DNA from: Algibacter sp. L1A34
GTDB taxonomy: Bacteria > Bacteroidota > Bacteroidia > Flavobacteriales > Flavobacteriaceae
DNA length: 64,000 nt
Direction of reading: 5' to 3'
NCBI RefSeq assembly: GCF_009796805.1
Contig: NZ_CP047029.1
Coordinates: 3,362,001-3,426,000, forward strand
Below the pieces are notes generated by a model, which saw nothing but the letters and a program-made list of their open reading frames with translations, searched no databases and had not been told where the DNA came from. This document shows positions 19,701 to 27,107 of this stretch, one piece after another. Made by a program: the position numbers and the translations under genes. Within the stretch, counting starts at the first letter, position 1, and each line of letters opens with the position of its first letter.

Positions 19701-20476
19701 ACATCAATAAATTCCTCTCCACCTTGCGATGCAACATACGCATAACCATCAAAAACGGTAATATCACGCCATTTCATTTTAGAGTTTGAGTAAACAACAA
19801 CTAATCCCCAACCACCATAATAACCAACAGGGTAGCCATTACCTTCTACAGTAGCAATGTCTGCAATAGTATACTCTCCGGCACCACCATTATTACTAAC
19901 AATTTCGGTAACATCAGCATAAGCCGCATACATATTATTATAGTTTCCATCAGGGAATTGAATGTCGGTAGCGACTACTTCTTCATAGTTAGAGCTTGGT
20001 CCTTTTATTAATACTTTAGTTTTATCAAAATTTTTAGTTTCACCATCTTTTGTAACTGTAAAAGTATTTGGATTACCATCTCCATCGAAGTTATCATCAA
20101 CACCATCAACTCTAGCTCTTCCTGTCCAATATAAACCAGCAAAAACAATGCTAGAACATTCTGGGTCAGCTCCATTTTCGGTTGAAAAATCTAAAACTGC
20201 AGAAGAAGAATTGAATGTTTTGTCATCTCCATCAATATCGACATATCGCATGTCTTCACCGTTATTAGAGGTGTCATCATAATTTACTAACGTTAGGTTG
20301 GAGTTCCCTATCATAGAGAAATCACCTTTAATGTTATATGAAGACTCTCTAGGAGTGAAGTCGACCACTACTTGACTATTCCCTTTAAAAACTGATGAGA
20401 AAAGCAAAACAGCAAAACACATCAAACCAAATGATGTATTAAATTCTGAAAATTGTTTAGTGTAGAATTTTTTCAT
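13787..20476 (-). CDS. Giant cell-surface adhesin with Ig-like/HYR repeats and T9SS type B (CHU_C) sorting domain
   Basis: A 2229-residue exported protein. Order: signal peptide ending near residue 36 (KGNSQ); a ~560-residue unique N-terminal region with a DUF11-like beta domain near 400-520; eight tandem ~80-residue repeats (~655-1299) of the form DxDNGSSDxC ... FDCSNIGANTVTLTVTD ... TVTVEDN; five HYR-type repeats (~1299-1705, ITCPADI ... WTVTD); four further ~80-residue Ig-like repeats (~1705-2018); a linker; and a CHU_C domain (~2124-2229; TAITPNGDGINDTFDI, LFNRWGALVYES, NGTYYYII). Regular Cys pairs suggest disulfides. It is likely a SprB-like surface adhesin for gliding or attachment, partnered by the PorP/SprF downstream. 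Adjacent near-copies show recent repeat expansion. Confidence 0.92.
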   Translation of the reverse strand: MKKFYTKQFSEFNTSFGLMCFAVLLFSSVFKGNSQVVVDFTPRESSYNIKGDFSMIGNSNLTLVNYDDTSNNGEDMRYVDIDGDDKTFNSSSAVLDFSTENGADPECSSIVFAGLYWTGRARVDGVDDNFDGDGNPNTFTVTKDGETKNFDKTKVLIKGPSSNYEEVVATDIQFPDGNYNNMYAAYADVTEIVSNNGGAGEYTIADIATVEGNGYPVGYYGGWGLVVVYSNSKMKWRDITVFDGYAYVASQGGEEFIDVNGFKAVQKGDVNVKLGVMAGEGDVTIGGDKFSIIVPDGNDDKNNLATLNDNTYQDLSHTGNSATNFFNSSIYTHNGVPGKRTPELANNSGVDIALLNIENSSKSLIANNQDYTRFRYNSTQDTYIIFNVTFSVDAYIPEPQGLLSVASLNGTNPSDTNTELEPSESADYVIEIKNAGSEATDNTKLTIPLPDSVDPNNLKVTTDVDSSVSNTTDYVYDSTIGTNGAIVWNIGTLPVPSDPDFVLATISFSLTVTTDCTFFSDNLDKIVSVNGKISGVGAISDAPFNLTLIQGYEMDGNCIGETIAAPIIIPINYQDYKNSPPTGKAPEDVSIICGEELPVVDILTVTDLKDNSGITPVVAFVDDKSDNGSPEIITRTYSITDDCENITYVTQKITKMPSPAPTAICQDIEVFLDASGNVTITGEQIDNGSSACSGDVTLSAAPSTFNCSNIGANTVTLTVTDQYGATATCESTVTVTDNIAPTAICQSATIYLDADGEATLEASSVDNGSNDICGIKSLELDKTTFTCTDLGTNTVILTVTDNNDNTATCTAQVTVADNLLPTALCKTTTIELDDDGNATLNLSDIDGGSSDNCSTVTLSASQTIFDCSNLGDNSITLTVTDGSNNESTCTTIVTIEDNIAPEANCIASIDISIDSAGNASITPEDINNGSTDNCSIASVTLDKTDFNCSDVGSNTVTLSVTDTAGNIDTCTTTVNVIDDVAPEIICQNITIQLDEFGTASIVPGDVDNGSGDCSGLSSLSISKSDFDCSNIGPNEVILTVSDNSGNSEQCTATVTVQDNVKPTVICQSYTAQLDATGNVTITANDIDNGSNDACGIQTLSINKTAFTCDNIGANTVELTVTDNNGNTDTCSTTVNVEDNIAPNVVCLDIIVQLNSFGNATITAEDVNNGSSDACSSVTLSISNTSFDCSNLGDNTVTLTAVDTYGNESSCDATVTVEDNIAPTIACKNITVYLDESGSVTILPIDIDNGSSDCSGDVSLSASQTIFDCTNIGANTVTLTVTDAYGNEGTCDATVTVEDNVAPTITCPADIIVAADPGQCTATNVDLGLTTTNDNCGIESVLNDALEPFALGETIVIWTVTDTSGNETTCSQKVTITDTQKPIITCPSPINLELDAESCEYTNVNITEPTATDNCATAFTYTATRSDGLAITASYPIGVTTITWIANDGTNNSDPCEQIVTITDGNAPEITCPADVNVFVDADSCEATNVDLGSINAIDCTSFTIVNDAPLSFPLGVTVVTWTVTDEANNISNCTQNVTVEDNIFPTITCPSDIEVTADLGQCTATNVDLGLPTTDDNCEITSVLNNALEPFALGETIVTWTVTDTSGNETTCLQTITVTDGNIPQVVCPADISIFVDEDSCNATNVELGTLDIEDCTSVIVENDAPESFPIGDTEVTWKVTDSEGNISSCTQTVTVVDNINPTFVEDLPMETLTIECNAVPTPETLTGADNCDTAIITFNEERTNGSCTNNYILERTWTVTDAANLTTSFTQTITVQDTTPPEFSSDLPSPNLVVECNDVPAAQIIEAEDSCGSATVTSQDIITLGDCPSNYTITRVWTAEDSCENKASYTQIITVQDTTLPVFDDTLPVATLNVECDAIPDAEILTATDNCGTATVEVNDVRTDGDCPSNYTITRTWTATDECDLKVEHTQIISITDTTAPTPSTTFETVLDVSCTDIPDAPTVEFTDNCSADITIEYSETNSFDKTILADYQIVRFWKVSDACDNTETYTQTLNVALDEIYTDIVAPDWCYKEGVVDLNEFIDETLDTDGTWEMLEGDLKATLSNNLFDPTGLELSADFLPNDGGIDYVFRYSTTNDGCISITEITMNIHADCDVLPCGENDISISTAITPNGDGINDTFDISGIDLCGFVANVKLFNRWGALVYESSNYTLGSMSTSGSQGDWDGYSPKSAIGNNGKLPNGTYYYIIQLKDSGLQPLTGPVYLGTK

Positions 20477-20508
20477 TTCTTAATTTTATTAAATATCGAA
20501 ATATTATT

Positions 20509-21045
20509 TTATGATGGTTTTTCTGATGTGTAAAAAACACGAATTTTACTATTTGATATATTTTTTACAAAACCTTTAATTTGCTCATTGCTGCATTCAA
20601 AAAGGCATTTAATATATAAATATTTTAATTCTGTTAATCCATTTTCGCTTGGTAAGCTAATAGGGTCATATAAATCACTCAAGCTTTTTAAGGTTATTGT
20701 AATTAATTCAACATTATTATAATTCAATCTATCTTGTGTCACTAAATTTAAAGAAGAAATATCGTCAATATTTACTTTTACAATATTGCCATCACCATAT
20801 TTGTTTTTTAATCTGTTTTCTCCTAAATAAACCGTTGGATGTAGTTTTTGAGATAAATTATAAAATTCCGCTCTAGTATTTGTTCCTTTAGACTTTGCTG
20901 CAGATACTCTATAAAACTGATTAGAATTATTTAATTCATAAATCCCATTTTCTTGAGCATTACATTCATAGATGGACAAAAGTGATATACCGCAGAAAAG
21001 TATAAAGCTTTTTAATATATTAGATAAATTGTTTTTCATAGCCAT
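20509..21045 (-). CDS. Exported protein of unknown function upstream of the adhesin
   Basis: A 178-residue protein with a hydrophobic N-terminus and signal peptide ending near residue 30 (YECNAQE). The first codons are ATG GCT ATG, so Met-3 (21039) is an equally good start. The mature part is mixed polar with two Cys close together near the end (IKCLFECSNEQ). I do not recognise a family. It ends 32 bp before the adhesin gene on the same strand, so it may be the first gene of that operon, but no shared function is shown. Confidence 0.6.
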   Translation of the reverse strand: MAMKNNLSNILKSFILFCGISLLSIYECNAQENGIYELNNSNQFYRVSAAKSKGTNTRAEFYNLSQKLHPTVYLGENRLKNKYGDGNIVKVNIDDISSLNLVTQDRLNYNNVELITITLKSLSDLYDPISLPSENGLTELKYLYIKCLFECSNEQIKGFVKNISNSKIRVFYTSEKPS

Positions 21046-21490
21046 TCATTTTTACTATAACTTAATTTCTTTACACGCTTAATTACAAATTAGTTTTAAA
21101 CATGTACTATTTGCATCCTATAAATAAAATATCAAAACCTTTTTTGAAGAAAAAACAAAATGATAAAACAATGTGAAATAATGTTAATTTTGTCTCTAAA
21201 ATTAGATTTGGGATCATAATTTTCCTATGCTATTTGTTGATCAAAAGAAAGCATTGAAGGCTTGTTAATCAAATATAAATGGTAAATCACTAAAAAAATC
21301 GTTGTAAGGTTATTTATTCATCTATAAATAGTTTTTAACACATATTTAATGATATCAACTGTTTGCAAAAGTTTAATACATTAAAAAGATAATTGCTGAT
21401 TTTTTTTAATATTTTTACCATATAAATTAGTTGAATTTTATTGAATAGAATACTGTTTTGTCGATAAAAAACAACGCTTTGTCGATAATA
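21046..21490. other. AT-rich divergent intergenic region, no gene seen
   Basis: About 445 bp between the divergent unknown exported-protein gene and sixA. I see no open frame worth calling, no RNA gene and no strong hairpin. The region should hold the promoters of both transcription units; TAATTTTG at about 21184 fits the -7 consensus but has no clear -33 partner. Confidence 0.5.
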
Positions 21491-21976
21491 ATGAAGAAAT
21501 TAATTTTAGTCCGTCATGCCAAATCATCTTGGAAACATAATGTAATTGATCATGAACGACCATTAAATAATAGAGGGTTGGAAGACGCTCATCTTGTTTC
21601 TAAATACTTTTCTACCTTTAAAATCATGCCAGACTTACTTATTTCAAGTGATGCGAATAGGGCAAAAACAACAGCAGAAATTTTTATTTCTACTTTAAAT
21701 ATTTCTAACAAAATAGTACAGTATAACCACGAAGTTTATGATTTTTCAGGTGAAATGCTCACGCGAACTATAAAGTCTTGCTCAAAATCTATAGATTGCT
21801 TAATGGTTTTTGGCCATAACCATGCTGTTACAGATTTTGCAAATAGTTATGGGAATAAAATTATTGACAATATTCCTACTTGTGGTGTTGTTGTTATTGA
21901 TTTTGAGACCAGCGATTGGAATGATATAAAACCAGGTAATACCATTGAGATAATTTCACCAAAAGACTTGAAATAA
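21491..21976 (+). CDS. sixA: SixA-type histidine phosphatase
   Basis: A 161-residue branch-2 phosphoglycerate-mutase-fold phosphatase. It begins MKKLILVRHAKSSW, with Arg-8 and catalytic His-9 (RHAK), and has the second His motif later (MVFGHNHAV). SixA enzymes remove phosphate from phosphohistidine on regulatory proteins. I start it at ATG 21491 rather than the in-frame TTG at 21458, since the conserved N-terminus begins there and the extra residues are unrelated. It lies 160 bp upstream of ppk1; placement beside polyphosphate genes is frequent in Bacteroidetes. Confidence 0.85.
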   Translation: MKKLILVRHAKSSWKHNVIDHERPLNNRGLEDAHLVSKYFSTFKIMPDLLISSDANRAKTTAEIFISTLNISNKIVQYNHEVYDFSGEMLTRTIKSCSKSIDCLMVFGHNHAVTDFANSYGNKIIDNIPTCGVVVIDFETSDWNDIKPGNTIEIISPKDLK

Positions 21977-22073
21977 GTAACTTAAGTGTTGTTGAGTGCT
22001 TGATTTTATATAATTAATCGATAAAGTGGGTTTTTGAGGTTATTTTGAATTAAAAATTTGATAACTATAAATT

Positions 22074-22106
22074 TTTGTTTTTTTACATCGAAATAGAATA
22101 TATTTG
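22074..22106 (+). promoter_or_regulatory. Bacteroidetes-type promoter of ppk1
   Basis: TTTG at 22074-22077 and TATATTTG at 22099-22106 match the -33 and -7 consensus (TTTG, TAnnTTTG) with 21 bp between them. The element overlaps an in-frame TTG at 22104, which rules that codon out as the translation start and supports ATG 22137. Confidence 0.55.
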
Positions 22107-22136
22107 TTTCTTACATGTTTTCAACTTAAAAGTACA

Positions 22137-24203
22137 ATGACAAAATCCGAACTCGTCCATAATAATACTTATATCAATAGAGAAATAAGCTGGTTGCAAT
22201 TTAATGCAAGAGTATTGCAAGAAGCTTCATCTGCCAATGTACCATTAATAGAACGCCTTCGTTTTTTAGGTATTTTCTCTAATAATTTAGATGAATTTTT
22301 TAAAGTGCGTTATGCTACGGTTAAGCGAATTGTAGAAGCCGGAAAAGGTGGGAAAAACGAATTAGGTGGCATAAAAGCTAAAGAGTTACTAGAAATAATT
22401 ACTCAAATTGTAATTAAACAGCAAAGCGAAAGTTTAGATATTTTGAGTATTATAAAATCTGAATTAATAAAAGAAGATATTTATATTATTAATGAAACTC
22501 AAATAGATGCATCGCAGCATGAGTTTATTAATAATTATTTTATTAAAACAGTAAGTCCTGCTTTAGTTACCATTATTCTTAACGATTTGGTTGTACTTCC
22601 AAATTTAAAAGATAGTGCGGCCTATTTAGCTGTGCGCATGTTAATGGGTGATGATAAAAAACAATTTGCGCTAATAGAAATACCAAAAACTATAGATCGT
22701 TTTGTTGAGTTACCTAAACAAGGCAATAATAGTTACATTATATTAATAGACGATTTATTGCGCTATTGTTTAAGAGATATATTTAATATTTTTGATTATA
22801 AAACTATTTCGGCTCATATGATTAAAATTACCAGAGATGGTGAATTAGATTTTGATAGCGATTTAAGTAAAAGTTTTATTGATAAAATATCTGATAGTGT
22901 AAAACATAGGCAGCTTGGTGAACCGGTTCGTTTTGTATACGATAAAACAATACATAAGGAAACTTTAGAGTATTTAATGTCTAAAATGGGTATTGATGGT
23001 ACAGATAGCATTATTCCTGGTGGGCGTTATCATAATCGTCGAGATTACATGGGTTTCCCTAGTTTAGGAAGACAAGATTTACTTTATGATAAAATTGAAC
23101 CATTACCAATTAAAGGACTTAGTTTTCAGGAAAGTATTTTTAAAGCCATAACTAAAAAAGATTATTTGCTACATACGCCATATCAAACATTTTCGTATGT
23201 GGTTAAATTTTTGCGTGAAGCGGCCTTAGACCCAAAAGTTAAAACTATTAAAATAACTATTTATCGTTTAGCTGAAATTTCTCATGTTGCAAGTTCTCTT
23301 ATAAATGCAGCCATTAACGGAAAAACGGTTACGGTTTCCATTGAGTTGCGTGCCCGATTTGATGAGCAAGCAAACATTGATTATGCCGAGCAAATGCAAA
23401 GCGAAGGTATTAATATGATATTTGGGGTTGCTGGTCTAAAAGTGCATAGTAAAATGTGTGTTGTAGAGCGTGAAGAAGGTAAAAAACTAAAACGTTATGG
23501 ATTTATAAGTACGGGTAATTTTAACGAATCTACAGCAAAGATTTATACAGATTATACGTTGTTCACCGCCGATCAGCTTATACTAAAAGATGTCAATAAA
23601 ATATTCAGTTTTTTCCAAGCTAATTATAAAATTTACAGCTACAAACATTTAATTGTTTCTCCTCATTATACTCAAAAAACAATTTTCAAATTAATTAATA
23701 AGGAAATTGAACATGTTAAAAACGGAAAAAAAGGCTTAATTCGTTTAAAGATGAATAGCGTTTCGAGTTACACTATGGTAGATAAACTATATGAAGCTAG
23801 TCGTGCTGGTGTTAAAATACAAATGATTGTTCGTGGTATTTGTTGTTTAATTCCAGGTATTAAAGGGATGAGCGAAAATATTGAAGTAATTAGTGTTGTA
23901 GATAAATTTTTAGAACATTCTAGGATTTATATGTTCGGAAATAATGGCGATCTAAAACTATATATTTCATCTGCCGATTGGATGAGCAGAAATATTGAAA
24001 ATAGAGTAGAAGTTAGCTGCCCTATTTATGATAAAGATGTTCAGAATGAAATAGTAGATACTTTTAATATTAGTTGGAACGATAATGTTAAAGCTAGAAT
24101 ATTAAACAACTCACAAGAAAACCAATATAAAGTTAACACTAAAGAAAAAGTTCGATCTCAATTTGCGGTTTACGATTATTACCTTAAAAAATTAGAAAAC
24201 TAA
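22137..24203 (+). CDS. ppk1: Polyphosphate kinase 1
   Basis: A 688-residue PPK1. It opens with the family motif REISWLQFNARVLQEA (residues ~15-30), and carries two phospholipase-D-like halves: KVHSKMCVVE near residue 440, which includes the His that becomes phosphorylated, and LEHSRIYMFGNNGD near residue 600. RGRYHNRRDYMGFP-like residues contact polyphosphate. It reversibly makes polyphosphate from ATP. The start at 22137 is chosen because a promoter covers the upstream TTG start. It is followed after one base by the Ppx/GppA gene, so synthesis and breakdown of polyphosphate are co-expressed. Confidence 0.95.
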   Translation: MTKSELVHNNTYINREISWLQFNARVLQEASSANVPLIERLRFLGIFSNNLDEFFKVRYATVKRIVEAGKGGKNELGGIKAKELLEIITQIVIKQQSESLDILSIIKSELIKEDIYIINETQIDASQHEFINNYFIKTVSPALVTIILNDLVVLPNLKDSAAYLAVRMLMGDDKKQFALIEIPKTIDRFVELPKQGNNSYIILIDDLLRYCLRDIFNIFDYKTISAHMIKITRDGELDFDSDLSKSFIDKISDSVKHRQLGEPVRFVYDKTIHKETLEYLMSKMGIDGTDSIIPGGRYHNRRDYMGFPSLGRQDLLYDKIEPLPIKGLSFQESIFKAITKKDYLLHTPYQTFSYVVKFLREAALDPKVKTIKITIYRLAEISHVASSLINAAINGKTVTVSIELRARFDEQANIDYAEQMQSEGINMIFGVAGLKVHSKMCVVEREEGKKLKRYGFISTGNFNESTAKIYTDYTLFTADQLILKDVNKIFSFFQANYKIYSYKHLIVSPHYTQKTIFKLINKEIEHVKNGKKGLIRLKMNSVSSYTMVDKLYEASRAGVKIQMIVRGICCLIPGIKGMSENIEVISVVDKFLEHSRIYMFGNNGDLKLYISSADWMSRNIENRVEVSCPIYDKDVQNEIVDTFNISWNDNVKARILNNSQENQYKVNTKEKVRSQFAVYDYYLKKLEN

Positions 24204-24204
24204 T

Positions 24205-25110
24205 ATGCTTTCAATTAAAAAATATGCGGCCATAGATATTGGTTCAAATGCAGTCCGGTTATTAATATCTAATATTATTGAACAAAAGGGTAAGCCTGTT
24301 CAGTTTAAAAAAAACTCATTAGTTCGTGTACCTATTCGTTTGGGAGCCGATGTTTTTATTAAAAATAAAATTTCTAAAGAGAATACTATTCGCATTTTAG
24401 ACACTATGTTAGCTTTTAAATTACTTATGAAATCTCATAAGGTGGTTAAATATAAAGCTTGTGCAACTTCCGCAATGCGAGAATCTGCTAACGGAAATAA
24501 AGTAGTAGAAGCTGTGTTAGAACACGCTGGCATAAGCATAGATGTTATAGATGGAGAAGAGGAAGCTGCAATAATTGCGGCTACAGATTTAAATAAATTT
24601 ATAGATCCAAATAAAATATATTTATATGTTGATGTTGGTGGCGGAAGTACGGAGTTTACAGTTATTGACCACGGAAAGCACATCATTTCTCGTTCGTTTA
24701 AAATAGGTACGGTTAGGCTTTTAAATGATATGGTTGGTAAGGAAACATGGAAAGAGCTGGAGATGTGGATTGATATTAACACCAAACACTTTGAAAAAAT
24801 TGAAGTTATTGGTTCTGGTGGAAATATTAATAAAATTTTTAAAATATCTGGTAAAGCGATGGGGAAACCTCTAACTTACTTCTATATGACATCTTATTAC
24901 AACACGCTTCAAAGTTATTCTTACGAAGAACGTATTACCGAATTAGATTTAAATCAAGATAGAGCAGATGTAATAATACCAGCCATGAGAATATACATGT
25001 CTGCAATGAAGTGGAGTAGAGCAAAAAATATTTACGTTCCTAAAATAGGATTAGCCGATGGTATCATAAAAAGTATATACTACGATACGGTTTCGAGCAA
25101 TACACAGTAA
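24205..25110 (+). CDS. Ppx/GppA family exopolyphosphatase
   Basis: A 301-residue sugar-kinase-fold phosphatase with the two phosphate-binding loops: AIDIGSNAVRLLI (residues ~9-21) and YVDVGGGSTEF (~residues 140-150), plus VIGSGGNINKI. Short form: only the N-terminal ASKHA domains are present and the C-terminal HD-like domain of E. coli Ppx is lacking, as usual for short Ppx proteins. It begins one base after ppk1 and should degrade polyphosphate or pppGpp. The sequence does not tell these two apart. Confidence 0.85.
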   Translation: MLSIKKYAAIDIGSNAVRLLISNIIEQKGKPVQFKKNSLVRVPIRLGADVFIKNKISKENTIRILDTMLAFKLLMKSHKVVKYKACATSAMRESANGNKVVEAVLEHAGISIDVIDGEEEAAIIAATDLNKFIDPNKIYLYVDVGGGSTEFTVIDHGKHIISRSFKIGTVRLLNDMVGKETWKELEMWIDINTKHFEKIEVIGSGGNINKIFKISGKAMGKPLTYFYMTSYYNTLQSYSYEERITELDLNQDRADVIIPAMRIYMSAMKWSRAKNIYVPKIGLADGIIKSIYYDTVSSNTQ

Positions 25111-25196
25111 AATTTTGCACTTTACCCTCAATAATCGCGTGCTTTTAATTTTATAATATATATTCGTATAGATATTATAAACCCAAACTATTAGTT

Positions 25197-25724
25197 ATGA
25201 AAAAAATAGTCCTATTTACAGTTTTTATAAGCCTATCATTTTATGGTTTTTCGCAAGATGTAAAATATGGAGTGCGTGGTGGTTACAATATTTCGAACTT
25301 AGATTTCGATAATCCATACGCTATAGAAAACAAACATAGAAACAGTCTGTATTTCGGTGCATTTGCAACTATTGGTTTGAATAAAACAATATCATTAATG
25401 CCAGAATTTCAGTTTTCTGCAGAAGGTGCTAATGAAGAAAAAATTAATTTAGATTATCTACAAGTACCAATTTTAGTTAGATTTCGAATAAGCGAAAAAT
25501 TTCATGCAGGTATTGGTCCACAAGTGGGATTAAAGATTAATAAATTTGAAGATGGTATTCGAAATTTCGCCTATTCAGGAGTTGCTGCTGTTGAGTATAA
25601 AATAAATTTAATGCTCTTTGCAGATGTTAGATATACTTATGGTTTTTCTAATGTATTCGATGAGCCTTTAGGTATAACTGCAAGAAACAGAAACATTCAA
25701 CTTGGAGTTGGTTACAAGTTTTAA
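25197..25724 (+). CDS. Porin family outer-membrane beta-barrel protein
   Basis: A 175-residue protein with a signal peptide (MKKIVLFTVFISLSFYGFSQ, residues 1-20) and strands typical of the OMP_b-brl_2 family: VKYGVRGGYNISNL, YFGAFATIGLN, LQVPILVRFRIS, GIGPQVGLKI and NIQLGVGYKF with the terminal Phe. It probably forms an eight-stranded barrel. No substrate is known. It is a separate transcription unit 86 bp after the Ppx gene. Confidence 0.82.
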   Translation: MKKIVLFTVFISLSFYGFSQDVKYGVRGGYNISNLDFDNPYAIENKHRNSLYFGAFATIGLNKTISLMPEFQFSAEGANEEKINLDYLQVPILVRFRISEKFHAGIGPQVGLKINKFEDGIRNFAYSGVAAVEYKINLMLFADVRYTYGFSNVFDEPLGITARNRNIQLGVGYKF

Positions 25725-25771
25725 AGATAAAATTATTAAGCTTGGTTAAGTTGTAAAACGAACTTGGTAAT

Positions 25772-26353
25772 TTAACCATGTATAGTTTCCGACTTGCTTA
25801 AGTTTAGCATAATTTTAGCCTCATATTCAAGAAGTTCTTGCCATTTGGCATCAACTTCTTTTTTTTCGCCGTATTGTCTCGCAAAGCCTAAAAACATGGT
25901 GTAGTGATTAGCTTCACTTACCATTAAATTTCTATAAAACTCGGCAAGTTCTTTATCTTCTAATTCTTCCGAAAGCAATCTGAAACGTTCACAACTTCTA
26001 GCTTCAATTAAAGCCGCATAAAGTAATCTATGCACTAATTGTGTTGTTCTGCTTCCTCCTTTAGGGAAAAACTTTAAAAGCTCGATAACATAGTCGTCAC
26101 GACGATCTCTACCTAAAACCCAGCCATGTTCAATAATTTTATCGTGTACCATTTTAAAATGGCTAATTTCTTCTTTAACTAAAGCAACCATTTCTTGCAC
26201 TAACTCGGTATATTCAGGAAAACTAACAATTAGTGAAATTGCCGTACTCGTTGCTTTTTGCTCGCAAAAGGCATGGTCGGTTAATATTTCTTTAATGTTT
26301 TTTTCTACAATATTTACCCAGCGAGGGTCGGTTGGTAATTTTAAGCCTAACAT
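25772..26353 (-). CDS. miaE: tRNA-(ms2io6A)-hydroxylase MiaE
   Basis: A 193-residue diiron hydroxylase of the MiaE family. It shows AFCEQKATSTAISLI, EEISHFKMVHD and AARSCERFRLL-like helix (written EARSCERF here), then MVSEANHYTMF, which together provide the ExxH carboxylate/histidine ligands of the two irons in a ferritin-like four-helix bundle. The enzyme hydroxylates 2-methylthio-N6-isopentenyladenosine at position 37 of tRNAs reading UNN codons, using O2. It starts one base before the end of the upstream gene (26355), so both are co-transcribed. Confidence 0.92.
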   Translation of the reverse strand: MLGLKLPTDPRWVNIVEKNIKEILTDHAFCEQKATSTAISLIVSFPEYTELVQEMVALVKEEISHFKMVHDKIIEHGWVLGRDRRDDYVIELLKFFPKGGSRTTQLVHRLLYAALIEARSCERFRLLSEELEDKELAEFYRNLMVSEANHYTMFLGFARQYGEKKEVDAKWQELLEYEAKIMLNLSKSETIHG

Positions 26354-26354
26354 A

Positions 26355-26924
26355 TTAAATGGTATTTGAGAGCAAATTTATTTCTTTAATTTCAATTGAT
26401 CCTAACGAATTAATTAAAATACTAAAGTCTTTGTAAGTTTCGGTTTCTAGAACTCGAAAAGACGTATTTAATTGTACGTATTGTTCTGTAGAATGTTCAT
26501 GGTCTATCCAAACATGTTGCATAATAGCATGCTTCCAAAATTCCGTATTAGCATAGTTTTTAAACAGACCTTTATTTATTAAACCTTCAGTAATTAATTC
26601 ACCATGTATTAAAACCTTTAATTCGGCTTCAAAATCTTTATAAAGTGTTTCTTGAGCGCTTTGGTCTTCCGCTGCGATAATATTCGAAATAAAATTGTTT
26701 TCAATAGAATTGTATTTCAATTTTACTTCAAATCCTGAACTTAAAATGGTATCGGTTACAATAACAACAGGTTCTTCAGGTGTAAACTTTACTTTTTTAG
26801 AAAAAGATTCTAATAAATTTGTGCTTTGTAAAACATCACGGCTATTACTATACTTACGGTCTTGTCCATCGAAGTGCGCAAAAACAATTGAAATAATAAG
26901 TATTAAAAATATAAGTTTCTTCAT
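26355..26924 (-). CDS. Exported protein of unknown function next to miaE
   Basis: A 189-residue protein with an N-terminal hydrophobic segment (MKKLIFLILIISIVFAHFDGQ), probably a signal peptide. The rest is mixed alpha/beta without Cys-rich or repeated motifs, with an even spread of acidic residues and a phrase HVWIDHEHSTEQYVQL near the end. It lies one base upstream of miaE on the same strand. I do not recognise a family. Confidence 0.6.
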   Translation of the reverse strand: MKKLIFLILIISIVFAHFDGQDRKYSNSRDVLQSTNLLESFSKKVKFTPEEPVVIVTDTILSSGFEVKLKYNSIENNFISNIIAAEDQSAQETLYKDFEAELKVLIHGELITEGLINKGLFKNYANTEFWKHAIMQHVWIDHEHSTEQYVQLNTSFRVLETETYKDFSILINSLGSIEIKEINLLSNTI

Positions 26925-27107
26925 GTTTTTTATTGAAATTAATACGACTAAAGACTTTCAAAGATACCAAAATTCAGGCTAATGCTCTAATGGATAAAAG
27001 AGTGATTAATAGAAAAGCTTGTAATAAAGACAGGTTTTAAATTCTGGTGTTTTTATTCATTGATAAGTATTACCTTTAAATCCATATATTAGATACCCTC
27101 GATTAGT

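Noticed and set aside
14857-19745. Many plus-strand frames opposite the adhesin
   Set aside because: They are shadows made by the repeated codons of the adhesin; none shows a protein-like pattern.
13787-20476. Possible CRISPR array in the adhesin repeats
   Set aside because: The repeat unit is ~240 bp, diverged and in frame with protein repeats, so it is coding rather than CRISPR.
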